NCBI GenBank assembly: GCA_016720685.1
Contig: JADKKC010000034.1
Span: forward strand, 1-53,595
From: Zoogloea sp.
Lineage (GTDB): Bacteria; Pseudomonadota; Gammaproteobacteria; Burkholderiales; Rhodocyclaceae
Reading direction: 5' to 3'
Length of the DNA stretch: 53,595 nucleotides
The notes under the pieces were generated by a model, which did not search any database, was not told the origin of the DNA, and saw only the letters and a list, made by a program, of their open reading frames with translations. This document shows, in pieces, positions 1-7,876 of the stretch; positions within the stretch are counted from its first letter, which is position 1; every line of letters starts with the position of its first letter. A program made the translations under genes and the position numbers.

Positions 1-336
1 GGCGACAGTTCTGCCGCATAACATCGGGATGCCGGATAACATGTTCTGCAAGTGACTGTTTAGAAGCAGGAACCACTCGCAAGGAAAAATAACAGAACAG
101 AAAAAGCAGCAGCCGTCGGCATAGGGGCGATCCGATTCATCTGGCACATAGGCGGAGAGCATACCGTCTCGCCCAGATGGCCGCTATCTGGATCGGGTGG
201 CGACCGGCGGCTCCTGACCGGAAACCACTTCCCTTACCAATCCTTCCCAGCCAGCAACTCCAGCCAACAATCCATTGCTTTATTTTTCGCCGCCGCACCC
301 AAACTTTCTGCTGCCACCCACCGTATTTTCAAACCC
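1..336. other. No gene recognised
   Basis: I see no credible coding region here. The open frames are short and have no recognisable motif or ribosome binding site. A reading frame running in from the left edge ends at about base 55 and could be the last codons of a truncated upstream gene, but 17 residues are too few to identify. The base composition is less GC-rich than the rest of the window, as in the neighbouring array region. Confidence 0.4.
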
Positions 337-364
337 GCCACCCGCCCATCCCCCAGCGGGTGGC
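337..364 (-). terminator. Terminator-like hairpin after the small Lys-tailed gene
   Basis: A perfect 9-bp stem (GCCACCCGC at 337-345 pairing with GCGGGTGGC at 356-364) with a 10-base loop lies just past the stop codon of the leftward gene that ends at 377. Read on the minus strand it is followed by GGGTTTGAAAA, so the U-tract is poor and termination efficiency is uncertain. Confidence 0.45.
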
Positions 365-376
365 TCATCCGCCTTA

Positions 377-748
377 CTACCCCTCCACACCCTTCTTTAC
401 CCGCGTCCGTTTTGACTGTTCGGATTTCTTTTTCAAGCCCAGTGCGGCGACTTGGTCGGAGCTGGGGCCGTAGAGGGCGCGGGCTTCGTTTTTGACGCCG
501 AGGATGACGTCGTGGAAGTCGCGGCGGGCGGCGATGAGGGCGTCTGCGGCAGCGGCGGCGGCGGTGTGGGTGGCGACGGCGTGTTGTTCGGCGTCACGCA
601 AGGCTTTATAGGCGGACTCGGCGGATTCGCGGCTGTTGGCCGGGTTGTTGGCCTTGTAGTCGGCCATGGTGCCGAAGGCGTGGTAGGACTCGATGTCCTT
701 GAGAATCTGCTTGGGGTTGACGCGGGTGGTTTCGCTGACGTTGTTCAT
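377..748 (-). CDS. Small helical protein with basic C-terminal tail, function unknown
   Basis: The product is 123 residues, predicted by eye to be almost entirely alpha-helical, with an Ala-rich central helix (residues about 58-75). It ends in a segment reading LYGPSSDQVAALGLKKKSE and then a Lys/Arg-rich tail (residues about 107-123) that could bind nucleic acid. I have the impression, from memory and unverified, that small unknown proteins in unrelated bacteria share the pattern YG-x-x-S-D-x-x-x-x-LGL-K-K followed by basic residues. The ATG at 748 is preceded on its strand by GGAGGCCCC, a good ribosome binding site. Its upstream region carries the 21-bp repeat array (905-1135), starting about 157 bases from the ATG, and no other gene lies between them. 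No function is assigned; a DNA-binding or array-associated role is only inference. Confidence 0.75.
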   Translation of the reverse strand: MNNVSETTRVNPKQILKDIESYHAFGTMADYKANNPANSRESAESAYKALRDAEQHAVATHTAAAAAADALIAARRDFHDVILGVKNEARALYGPSSDQVAALGLKKKSEQSKRTRVKKGVEG

Positions 749-904
749 GGGGCCTCCGTAATTTATTCAAACTCGCTAAACAGTTACGGTTTTCGATGCT
801 ACCGTCAGGCGGTTCTTGAATCAAGCGAATGGCATAGTTTTGGCCGGCAGTCGTGACCATAACGTGGCGAAGGCTACTGGTGCTGCTGCTTGCGATGTTG
901 TGTC

Positions 905-1135
905 GGTGAATAGTCACTACGACGGTGTTAGCAACGACTATTGATTAGGTCGTATTTACTAACACGGCATTGATAGTCACGATTTACCAGCGCGTAGTGA
1001 CTACGCCGGTGCTGATAGTGACTATCACTCTGCGCGTAGCCACTACGCAGCAGTTGCTACCGACTATCGGGCCGCAAGCATTGACTACGCATTGCTGCGT
1101 AGTCGCTATTCTTTCGCCCTTAGTCGCTACGCTGT
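905..1135. repeat. Array of 11 near-palindromic sites at exact 21-bp period
   Basis: Eleven units of 21 bp follow one another without any spacing error. Their centres are at 915, 936, 957, 978, 999, 1020, 1041, 1062, 1083, 1104 and 1125. The core of each is a variant of TAGT-S-ACTAC: TAGTCACTAC at 911, GTAGTGACTAC at 994, GATAGTGACTATC at 1014, GCGTAGCCACTACGC at 1034, TAGTCGCTAC at 1121. Several units are perfect or near-perfect palindromes, while flanking bases vary freely. Degraded units may continue at centres 852 and 1146. The period equals two DNA helical turns, so all centres face the same side of the helix, which suggests cooperative protein binding. It does not resemble CRISPR: there are no long repeats or spacers. 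Confidence 0.9.
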
Positions 1136-1210
1136 GAGGCGCAGTGAGTTGATTGGAGCCGGTTCTTCTTACGCGGGGGCTGCATGTGCCTTTTGCGCTG
1201 CCCAATGCGC

Positions 1211-1675
1211 TTAAGCAAGCAGTGGCAGATAGTCCCGCGTGTAGCGATGTACGTCCGCATTTGCCGCAGCCTCGGCGATGGGCCACCAGCGCAGTTCGGC
1301 GTGCTGGTTGTCGCAGCCGGGCACTTCGAAGCCGGGTGGCACATTGATGCGGTGGGCGATGACGACGTAGTGGGTGCTCACGCCGATGTCGCCGGCAAAG
1401 CAGTCCGGGTAGAAGTGTTCGAACACGCCAAGGAGTTGCGGTTTGAGCCCCGCGATGTCGGCAATGCCCAGCTCCCGCGCGGCGACCCGCTTGAGGGCGT
1501 CGGCGCGCGGCTCGTCTTTAAGGATGCGCCCGCCGGGCACGAACCAGCTGCCTTGCGCCGGGCGGTTGGTGCGCAGGCCCAGCAGGATTTCGGTTCCGCC
1601 GCGCACCAGCACAAGGTCCACCGACACCAGCGGCAGGCCCCGCACCAGTTCAACAAGATGCTCACGCTCGTTCAT
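1211..1675 (-). CDS. GDP-mannose mannosyl hydrolase-like Nudix protein
   Basis: This 154-residue Nudix hydrolase resembles GDP-mannose mannosyl hydrolase (Gmm/NudD), which releases mannose from GDP-mannose. Residues 16-50 (PLVSVDLVLV, then LLGLRTNRPAQGSWFVPGGR) and the later block HFYPDCFAG with THYVV match that subfamily closely as I remember it. The Nudix box (about residues 49-71, GGRILKDE through RVAARELGI) has the altered REUxEE segment typical of Gmm rather than the canonical box. An open frame extends 10 codons upstream, but I chose the ATG at 1675 because GGAGG lies 6 bases before it. The gene follows the GNAT gene by 16 bases and is probably cotranscribed with it and with the exporter. 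Confidence 0.85.
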   Translation of the reverse strand: MNEREHLVELVRGLPLVSVDLVLVRGGTEILLGLRTNRPAQGSWFVPGGRILKDEPRADALKRVAARELGIADIAGLKPQLLGVFEHFYPDCFAGDIGVSTHYVVIAHRINVPPGFEVPGCDNQHAELRWWPIAEAAANADVHRYTRDYLPLLA

Positions 1676-1691
1676 TTGGCGCCTCCGGCAA

Positions 1692-2207
1692 TCACAGTTC
1701 TGCAAATGCTGCGTGGTATTGCACCGTACCGGCCATACCGATGAGATGACCGGGCACGAGTTCGATAATCATGAAAGCGGCTTCCGGCGCCTCGCCCGAC
1801 TTTACGTATTCGCAGTCGATGGCGTGCTGCGAGGCCGGATCGAAGCCGAAGCGCGAGTAGTAATGCGGATGGCCAAGGACGACCACCGCGCCGGCGCCCA
1901 GTGTTCGCGCCTGCATCAGCCCTTCTTCGATAAGCGCCGAGCCTACGCCGCAGTGTTGGTAGTCCGGCAGCACCGCCATAGGCGCCAAACCCAGGATGCG
2001 TGCCCGCGGGTGGCCGGGCAGGCGCACTGGCGTGAACATCACATGGCCAACGATGAGACCTTTTTTGGCAGCCACGAGAGACAGATAAGGAAAGGTGTGG
2101 CCGCGCAAGCGCTCCACCAGGTCTGCCTCGGCGAGCGTATCAAAGGCGGCAAGATTCACCGCCCTTATGGCGGCTTCATCGGCCGGTGTTTCGTTGCGGA
2201 TCAGCAC
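1692..2207 (-). CDS. GNAT family N-acetyltransferase (YhbS-like)
   Basis: This 171-residue protein has the GNAT fold pattern: an N-terminal MLIRNETPADEAAI segment, a central strand ILGLAPMAVLPDYQ, then QHCGVGSALIEEGL, the acetyl-CoA pyrophosphate-binding loop (Q/R-x-x-G-x-G/A). The following block GAVVVLGHPHYYSRFGF is characteristic of the YhbS-like subgroup. The acceptor substrate cannot be read from the sequence. It lies between the exporter gene (78 bases upstream) and the Nudix gene (16 bases downstream), all leftward, so an operon is likely. Confidence 0.85.
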   Translation of the reverse strand: MLIRNETPADEAAIRAVNLAAFDTLAEADLVERLRGHTFPYLSLVAAKKGLIVGHVMFTPVRLPGHPRARILGLAPMAVLPDYQHCGVGSALIEEGLMQARTLGAGAVVVLGHPHYYSRFGFDPASQHAIDCEYVKSGEAPEAAFMIIELVPGHLIGMAGTVQYHAAFAEL

Positions 2208-2285
2208 GGGGCCGGTTCTCCATCAAGGGCACAGCCCGCCAGCTTCGCCGATGGGGCCGCAGCGCGTCCAGTGCCGCGGCACAAC

Positions 2286-3476
2286 TCAGCGTGCGGGGCC
2301 CGGCCCGGCACGCTGCACCAATACCCAGGCCACCAGGGCAACGGCCACGCTCCAGAAGCTCATGCCCATGATCAGGGGCTGGGTGCTGCCGTCCATGTGG
2401 GCGCCCACCCAGCGGCCGGACGCAAAAGCCACCACCATCATCAGGAAACCCGCCAGCGCCGATGCCGCGCCGGCGGTTCTGGGAAACGGTGCAATCGCTC
2501 CGCTTTGCCCGCAGGGCTGGTGAATGCCGTGGCCGAGCATGTAGATCCAGGTTGGCACGATGATGGCCCACGCGTTGCTGATGCCGGCCAGCGCCAGCCC
2601 GGCCACCAGGCCCCCGCCGCTGAGCGACAGCACGCCGCCGATCACCACCGCGCGCTTCACGCCGATGTGCATCACCAGATAGCGGCACAGCAGCGTGCCC
2701 GAGATGTAAAAAGTCGACACGGACAGCAGCACCAGCCCGTAGGCGGTCATCGAAAAGCCGTACTGCTCGATGAATACGAAGGACGACGCGGCCAGAAAGC
2801 AGAACAGCCCGCCGGTGGTTGCCGACGACAGCAGCGCCATGGCCCAGAAGCTGCCGTTGCCCAGGATCTGCCCTGCGGTGCGGGCCAGCACGGCGGGGTG
2901 CAGCGCCTCGGGGTGGCGCTCATGCAGGGTTTCCTCGAAGTGGCGGGCGATGAGGTAGAGCGCGGCGGCCCCCACCAGCACCAGGCTGAACATGGCCGCA
3001 CGCCAGCCGAAGAATTCGGCGATGAGCCCCCCCAGCGGCGGGCTCACGCAGGCTGCCACGCCCAGGCCGGACAAGCCCTTGCTCATCGCGCGGGCGCCTG
3101 CCTCGGGGGCATAGAGATCACGCACGATGGCGCGGGCGCACACCGTGCCGGCGCCCATGCAGGCGCCTTGCAGGGCACGCAAGAGCACCAGCATTTCGAT
3201 CGACCCTGCAAACACGCAGCCCACCGCGGCCAGCGTGTAGCCGGCAAGCCCCGCCAGCAGAACACGGCGCCGGCCAACCCGGTCCGACAAGGGGCCCCAC
3301 AGCAGTTGCGACACCCCAAAGGCCAGCACCGCGGCCGTGAGGGTCAGCTGCGCCTGGGCCGGCACGGCACCAAAGCTTTCGGTAAGCGCCGGCAGGGCCG
3401 GCAGGTAAAGGTCGGTGGTGACCGGCTGAAGGCCGAGCAGCAGCGACAGGATCAGGATGACGAGAGGAGAAGACAT
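2286..3476 (-). CDS. Bcr/CflA family multidrug efflux MFS transporter
   Basis: The product is a 396-residue inner-membrane protein with about 12 hydrophobic segments, the usual length for the Bcr/CflA drug:H+ antiporter subfamily. Near the N terminus it has TDLYLPALPALTESFG, typical of this group, and the loop 2-3 signature GPLSDRVGRRRVLL of the major facilitator superfamily. The second half has the expected TM7-12 segments ending in VLVQRAGPGPAR. The exported compound is unknown. The start at 3476 (MSSPLV) puts TM1 directly at the N terminus. It appears to be the first gene of a leftward group with the GNAT and Nudix genes. Confidence 0.88.
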   Translation of the reverse strand: MSSPLVILILSLLLGLQPVTTDLYLPALPALTESFGAVPAQAQLTLTAAVLAFGVSQLLWGPLSDRVGRRRVLLAGLAGYTLAAVGCVFAGSIEMLVLLRALQGACMGAGTVCARAIVRDLYAPEAGARAMSKGLSGLGVAACVSPPLGGLIAEFFGWRAAMFSLVLVGAAALYLIARHFEETLHERHPEALHPAVLARTAGQILGNGSFWAMALLSSATTGGLFCFLAASSFVFIEQYGFSMTAYGLVLLSVSTFYISGTLLCRYLVMHIGVKRAVVIGGVLSLSGGGLVAGLALAGISNAWAIIVPTWIYMLGHGIHQPCGQSGAIAPFPRTAGAASALAGFLMMVVAFASGRWVGAHMDGSTQPLIMGMSFWSVAVALVAWVLVQRAGPGPAR

Positions 3477-3574
3477 GGGCAGCGCGACAAGGATTGGGGA
3501 TCAACCGGGGGTCGATAAACCGGAACTCCACGAAAGAAAGGCGATGTCACTGTTGTCGGTGCAAATACATCAAC

Positions 3575-3708
3575 CCGACGATGCACCCTGTAGGGGCGAC
3601 TTCAGTCGCCCACGGTCGGCAAAATCAGGGCAGATCCCGGATTCAGCCTCCGCGGGCGACTGAAGTCGCCCCTACAGGGCATCTGCATGGCATGGGGTGC
3701 ATCGTCGG
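3575..3708. repeat. REPIN-like inverted repeat
   Basis: A perfect 26-bp inverted repeat has arms at 3586-3611 (CCCTGTAGGGGCGACTTCAG...) and 3654-3679 (its reverse complement). It is flanked by a second inverted pair, CCGACGATGCACCC at 3575-3588 and GGGTGCATCGTCGG at 3695-3708. Each arm is itself partly palindromic (GGGCGACT-TCAGTCGCCC). Two oppositely oriented REP sequences around a short spacer is the organisation of REPINs, which are mobilised by RAYT transposases. It lies between the start of the exporter gene and the end of the mhpC-like gene and contains no gene. Confidence 0.7.
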
Positions 3709-3743
3709 CTTGCTGCATTTCCACAGGTAACGGTGGCATCGCC

Positions 3744-3772
3744 AAAAAAAAGGTCACGCACATGGCGTGACC
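3744..3772 (-). terminator. Rho-independent terminator of the mhpC-like gene
   Basis: On the minus strand GGTCACGC and GCGTGACC (8-bp stem, loop of 5) are followed by a run of eight T residues. It begins 25 bases past the stop codon of the leftward hydrolase gene, which is ideal placement. Confidence 0.85.
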
Positions 3773-3797
3773 CCTTGTTGACTCCGGGCTACGGAGA

Positions 3798-4679
3798 TCA
3801 GTTTGCCAGAAAATCCAGCACCATTCGGTTGAACTTGGCGGCGTGCTCCCACTGGGCCCAGTGGCCGCAGCGGTTGAAGATGTGCAGCTCGGCGTTCGGC
3901 ATGCCCCACAGCAGGCGCAGGCCGCAATCCATGGGCACGAAGCGGTCGTCGCGGCCCCAGATCACCAGCGTAGGCGCGGTGACTTCGCCCAGGCGCGGGC
4001 CCACGTCGCCAAACTGCTTGGGGTTGGCGGCCAGGCTGGCAACGAAGTTCTCGAGGTGATCCTTGCGCGACATCATGTTGTTGAGGCGCGCTTCGATCAG
4101 GTCGTCGGTCAGGGTGCTGGCATCAAAAACGAAGACGTTGAGCATCTTCTTGAGGTTTTCGAAGGTCGGCTCACGGTACAGGGCCTGCAGCAGCTTGATG
4201 CCTTCGGTGGGCATCGGCACAAACTGGCTGGGGCCGCCGGTGCCGCCGCCCATCAGGATCAGCTTGCCGACGCGGGTCGGGTTGGCCAGCGCAAAGGCCA
4301 CGGTGCTGTGGCCGCCCATCGAGTTGCCGATGATATGCACGCGATCGAGGTTCAGCCCGTCGAGCACGGCCTTGAGGGTGCGCGCATTGAGCTCGGAGCG
4401 GGACGTGGTGCAGACAATCGGATCGCTCTTGTTCCAGCCCAGGCAGTCGAGCAGGATCACGCGGTAGCCGGCGTTGACGAAGGCGTCCACGTTGCGGTTG
4501 AAGTTGGCCCAGCCGCTGGCGCCGGGGCCGGAGCCGTGCAGCATCACAACGGTTTCGGCACCGGTGCCGGCGTCGTTGTAATGCACCTGCACGTCACGTT
4601 CATCCACCGTGATGCGCATGAAACGGCTGGTGCCGGCTTCGGTCACGGTGCTGGTCGGGGTGGTTTGTTGGCTTGTCAT
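3798..4679 (-). CDS. mhpC: Meta-cleavage product hydrolase (MhpC/BphD family)
   Basis: This 293-residue alpha/beta hydrolase closely resembles E. coli MhpC as I recall it, which hydrolyses the C-C bond of 2-hydroxy-6-ketonona-2,4-dienedioate in phenylpropionate degradation. The nucleophile elbow GNSMGG places Ser at residue 120. The acid residue lies in WGRDDRFVPMD (about 241-251) and the catalytic His in CGHWAQWEHA (His273). The oxyanion region LHGSGPGASGW is also conserved. The ATG at 4679 gives the normal family N terminus; a longer frame up to 4739 adds 20 atypical residues. No ring-cleavage dioxygenase or other meta-pathway gene is adjacent, so its substrate in this organism is uncertain. 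Confidence 0.85.
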   Translation of the reverse strand: MTSQQTTPTSTVTEAGTSRFMRITVDERDVQVHYNDAGTGAETVVMLHGSGPGASGWANFNRNVDAFVNAGYRVILLDCLGWNKSDPIVCTTSRSELNARTLKAVLDGLNLDRVHIIGNSMGGHSTVAFALANPTRVGKLILMGGGTGGPSQFVPMPTEGIKLLQALYREPTFENLKKMLNVFVFDASTLTDDLIEARLNNMMSRKDHLENFVASLAANPKQFGDVGPRLGEVTAPTLVIWGRDDRFVPMDCGLRLLWGMPNAELHIFNRCGHWAQWEHAAKFNRMVLDFLAN

Positions 4680-4903
4680 CCTGGAGTGTCCTTTGCGTGT
4701 TGTGGGCAGCCCGGCGCGGCAAGGCGCGGGCAGGTGCAACTCGTTATTGTTTTCCGACCAAGGTTGTTACATGCACGCCGCGGCACGCCGCAAAAGGGCA
4801 CGCGCGGCAAGGCCCGGTCAGGCGGTATCCGCAGCGTTCAAGTAGACCAGATTCCCGCAGCGGGGACACGTCCGGGATGAAAAGTGTCCACTGGTTGCAC
4901 CGC

Positions 4904-5437
4904 TCAGGTTTCGTCGGGCAGCATGTCCATGAATTTTTCTTCGATGACATCGATGTGGCCAACTCCCACATCGCCGGCGATCTCCCGGCACATCTCGAAG
5001 GCCCGCAGCAGCTGGGCGCGGGAGGTGGCGGTGCGCAGGTGCTCGCGGATAGGCTGATCGTTGTTGCGCAGGCTCTGCTCCATCGCATCCAGCAGATAGA
5101 GGCGCGCCAGCGCAAGGGAGCGGCGGCGGGTTGGTGCTGGGCGCGGGTGGGGGGCTGGCTGCCGGGCGCGCAAGTCCGGCGCCACCGCGGCACGGCTGGC
5201 CGCTTCGGCGCCATGCGCGCCGTGGTTGACCAGCACCACCAAACCCTGCTCGTGCAGCTCTGCCAGGGCCTGGCGGATGTCGCCAAGGGCGGCGGCCGAT
5301 TCGGCCAGCGTTTGCACGCTACGCCGCCCGTCTACAAGAATCAGCACCGTTCTCAGGCGCGGCGGAATCCGCCTCGAGCGGGTTGCGATCTCATCCACGC
5401 CGACCGCTGTCTTGGCCAGAATCCAATCGTTACCCAT
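4904..5437 (-). CDS. Hypothetical protein with winged-helix-like N-terminal region
   Basis: The product has 177 residues and I do not recognise a named family. The first 70 residues (IATRSRRIPPRLRTVLILVDGRRSV, then LHEQGLV) look like a small helix-turn-helix or winged-helix module of the kind found at one end of some betaproteobacterial regulators. A Pro/Arg-rich linker (about residues 88-103) is followed by a helical C-terminal region. No receiver, kinase or membrane segment is visible. It stands alone between the mhpC-like gene and the CinA-like gene, both leftward. Coding status is supported by length and codon pattern, not by homology. Confidence 0.6.
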   Translation of the reverse strand: MGNDWILAKTAVGVDEIATRSRRIPPRLRTVLILVDGRRSVQTLAESAAALGDIRQALAELHEQGLVVLVNHGAHGAEAASRAAVAPDLRARQPAPHPRPAPTRRRSLALARLYLLDAMEQSLRNNDQPIREHLRTATSRAQLLRAFEMCREIAGDVGVGHIDVIEEKFMDMLPDET

Positions 5438-5531
5438 TACTTAGCCTCGTACTGCGTGTGATTCCGACACCAAGTATTACGCATGTAAATTTCAGTTACG
5501 TGACATCACCCTCCGAGGCATCAGCCGGGCT

Positions 5532-6305
5532 TCAAAGATCGGCGCGGGGCTCCCAGGCGTAGCCGCGGCGAGTAATTTCGGCGGTGATGCGCGCCATCGC
5601 CTCATCGACGCGACCCGCCGGCCCCTTCATGCCCAGTTCGATGTGCCGTGGCAGCCCTTCCCCGCCCACGCTGGGCAGGCTGAACAGGGTGGCATCGGGA
5701 AAATCGGCCGTGATTGCTTCCATCAGGTCGATGAGCTTGCCCTCCAGCGCCTCCCAGACGACGACCGAACGCTCGATGTAATCAGTGCGGTGATGCAGCC
5801 CGGCAAAGCAGGTGTCCAGCACCCATTCGACCATCGGCCAGGCCATGACCGGAAAGCCGGGCACGAAGAAATGATTGCGGATCGAGAAGCCGGGAATGCG
5901 GTTGTAGGGGTTGGGGATGATCGCGCTGCCTTCCGGATAAACGCCCATCTGCAAGCGCTGGGGCGTGGTCTCGTCGCCGAAGCGGGCGCGGATTTCGGCC
6001 TCGGCCTCGGGGTGCAGCGCCAGCGGCAGGCCGAGCGCGGCGGCGGCCGACTGGCGGGTGTGGTCGTCGGGCGTGGCGCCGATGCCGCCAAAGCTGAACA
6101 CGATGTCGGCGCCGGCGAAGCTTTCTTTCAGGGCCTGTACAAGGCGCGGCGGCTCGTCGGCCACGTAGCGCACCGAAGCCAGGCGCAGGCCGCGGGCCTT
6201 GAGCAGCTCCAGCAATTTGGCAAAGTGTTTGTCCTCGCGACGGCCGGAGAGGATTTCGTCGCCGATGATGATTGCGCCGAAGGACGGCGTGGTGTCTGCA
6301 CTCAT
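5532..6305 (-). CDS. CinA/MoaB-type molybdopterin-binding (MoCF) domain protein
   Basis: The 257-residue product is a stand-alone competence/damage-inducible protein A domain. The N terminus GAIIIGDEILSGRREDKH and the loop SFGGIGATPDDHTRQ are the conserved MoCF-domain motifs, and the segment NPYNRIPGFSIRNHFFVPGFP follows in the expected position. The C-terminal nicotinamide-nucleotide amidase domain of full CinA is absent, as in the short CinA paralogues. The ATG directly follows the stop codon of the EI24 gene (TGAATG), so the two are translationally coupled. The biochemical function of short CinA proteins is not settled; pyrophosphatase-like activity is possible. Confidence 0.85.
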   Translation of the reverse strand: MSADTTPSFGAIIIGDEILSGRREDKHFAKLLELLKARGLRLASVRYVADEPPRLVQALKESFAGADIVFSFGGIGATPDDHTRQSAAAALGLPLALHPEAEAEIRARFGDETTPQRLQMGVYPEGSAIIPNPYNRIPGFSIRNHFFVPGFPVMAWPMVEWVLDTCFAGLHHRTDYIERSVVVWEALEGKLIDLMEAITADFPDATLFSLPSVGGEGLPRHIELGMKGPAGRVDEAMARITAEITRRGYAWEPRADL

Positions 6306-7049
6306 TCAATTCACCTCGATGATGTTGTCGCGCTGCCGCGCCACGCGCAGCGCCGACAGCAGGTAATGCACGAACGCCAGCCCCGAGAGCGCCGGCGCGA
6401 ACAGGTTGATCAGCGGCACATGGGCCATGGCCGCCCCCAGCAGGCCAACTCCGAACAGCCCGCTCGACTGCTCGGCGGGCAGGGCCTTCATCTCGAACTT
6501 GTCGGCGTGGGCCATCAGCGCGTCGTAGCGAAAGGCGCGCTGGTTGAGCCAGGCGGTGAGCAGCAGCGAAATCAGCAGCCCGGCGCCCGGAATCAGCCAC
6601 AGGGGCAGGCTCAGCACCAGCAGCACGATGAATTGCAGCACCGAAGTGAGCGCGTTCCAGACGCTGCCCACCTGACTGCCGCCGGCCCGCCGGGCGATAT
6701 CGGCGTAATCGGTGGCGGCCACCCGCTCCAGCATCAGCGGCAGCGCCACCGCGGCCACCAGAAAGGCCGCCGTCACATAAATCATGGGCAGCGCCAGCAT
6801 CACCAGGCCAATCTTGAACATCACGAGCGCCACGAGCAGCGCACCTTCCGATGACGCCAGCCAGCCGCCGACCAGCGGCAGCGCGGTGATGAAGTGGGTG
6901 CCCAGATCAGCCAGCGCGCCCCAGTTCATCACGAGAAGGCTGGTCCACACCACGCTGGCCACCAGCGTCGGCCACATCAGGTGCCACAGGATGCCCGGCC
7001 GCCCCAGGCTGCGGGCTGCCGAGAAATACGAAATCAGGATGGTTTTCAT
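6306..7049 (-). CDS. EI24 domain membrane protein (CysZ-like)
   Basis: This 247-residue protein has several strongly hydrophobic segments (around residues 25-45, 70-115, 150-180, 205-230) and the overall pattern of the EI24/CysZ family, whose best-known member CysZ imports sulfate. The N terminus MKTILISYFSAARSLGRPG and the block LWLIPGAGLLISLLLTAWLNQRAFRYDALM are characteristic. Its closeness to CysZ in function cannot be judged by eye; many betaproteobacterial copies are simply annotated EI24 domain-containing. It is directly upstream of, and adjacent to, the CinA-type gene. Confidence 0.8.
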   Translation of the reverse strand: MKTILISYFSAARSLGRPGILWHLMWPTLVASVVWTSLLVMNWGALADLGTHFITALPLVGGWLASSEGALLVALVMFKIGLVMLALPMIYVTAAFLVAAVALPLMLERVAATDYADIARRAGGSQVGSVWNALTSVLQFIVLLVLSLPLWLIPGAGLLISLLLTAWLNQRAFRYDALMAHADKFEMKALPAEQSSGLFGVGLLGAAMAHVPLINLFAPALSGLAFVHYLLSALRVARQRDNIIEVN

Positions 7050-7159
7050 GCCGGACAGAACCTTTATTCAATTGGCGCCGCGCGCCGGGTCGCTACGGTT
7101 GACGCAGGTCGGGCGAACAGGTTCGCCGCCGGCCATTTTCGCCCATTGGTAACACCGGG

Positions 7160-7876
7160 TCACGGCGCGATCACGCCGCAGGCCCGCAGCCCGCTTTCGA
7201 CTGCCGCAGCCGCCAGATCGCGGCGCCCGGCCGTGGCCAGCTCGCGGGCTTCGTCCGGATGCACGATCACGCCGGCTTCAAACAGCACGGCGGGCACGGT
7301 GGACGTCTTGAGCACCACCAGGTTGTCGTAGAAATACACGCCGTTGGCCTCGTCGGCCCACGGCCGCCCCCCCGCGCCGGGCGCCGTTTCGGCATGGTGC
7401 GCGGTGGGCTTGAGCCCGGCCGCACGCAGGGCCGCGCCAATCCCGCTGGCGCACGCCAGGCTTTCGGCAAGCCGCGGGTTAAGCCGCGACACGAACAGCG
7501 AAAAGCCCGAGGCGTGGGTGGAATACAACTGCTCGCGCCCGTTCCAGATCCACGGCTGCTGGTATTCCGCCTTCACCGAATCGTGGTGGATCGACAGGAA
7601 GAACTTCGCCCCCGCCGCCTCGGCCTGCGGCGCGCGGGCGCGCAGATCTTCCATCTCGCCTCGATACCCGATCAGGCGCACCGGCACGCCCGCCGCCGTG
7701 AGCCGCGCCGCGATCACCGCGGCGAGCGACTGGTTGTATTCGAACTCCGGCACACCGTAGGCGCTGGTGGCACCGGGCCGGGCAAGAAAATGCCCCACGT
7801 CGATGGCCACCGGCGCCGCGCCCGCGTTACACACGACAGGCAGCGCGGCGGCCAGCAAAAAGGCCTTCCTAATCAT
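7160..7876 (-). CDS. N-acetylmuramoyl-L-alanine amidase (amidase_3), secreted
   Basis: The protein of 238 residues begins with MIRKAFLLAAALPVVCNAGAA, a signal peptide, so it acts in the periplasm. The mature part reads VAIDVGHFLARPGATS (first Zn ligand, a His), then FLSIHHDSV (second His) and a late FEAGVIVHPDEA, the order expected for zinc-dependent amidase_3 enzymes that cut septal peptidoglycan. The canonical Glu after the first His appears in GVPEFEYN. The start at 7876 gives the signal peptide and overlaps the stop of the TraB/GumN gene by 8 bases (ATGATTAG); an in-frame extension upstream is atypical. No SH3 or AMIN domain is present. Confidence 0.82.
   Translation of the reverse strand: MIRKAFLLAAALPVVCNAGAAPVAIDVGHFLARPGATSAYGVPEFEYNQSLAAVIAARLTAAGVPVRLIGYRGEMEDLRARAPQAEAAGAKFFLSIHHDSVKAEYQQPWIWNGREQLYSTHASGFSLFVSRLNPRLAESLACASGIGAALRAAGLKPTAHHAETAPGAGGRPWADEANGVYFYDNLVVLKTSTVPAVLFEAGVIVHPDEARELATAGRRDLAAAAVESGLRACGVIAP

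Noticed and set aside
905..1135. CRISPR array
   Set aside because: The period is only 21 bp with a 10-11 bp core and no separate spacers; no cas genes in the window.
1443..3518. Long plus-strand open frame (691 codons)
   Set aside because: Antisense to the Nudix, GNAT and exporter genes; composition rich in Arg, His and Gln without motifs, a GC-rich shadow.
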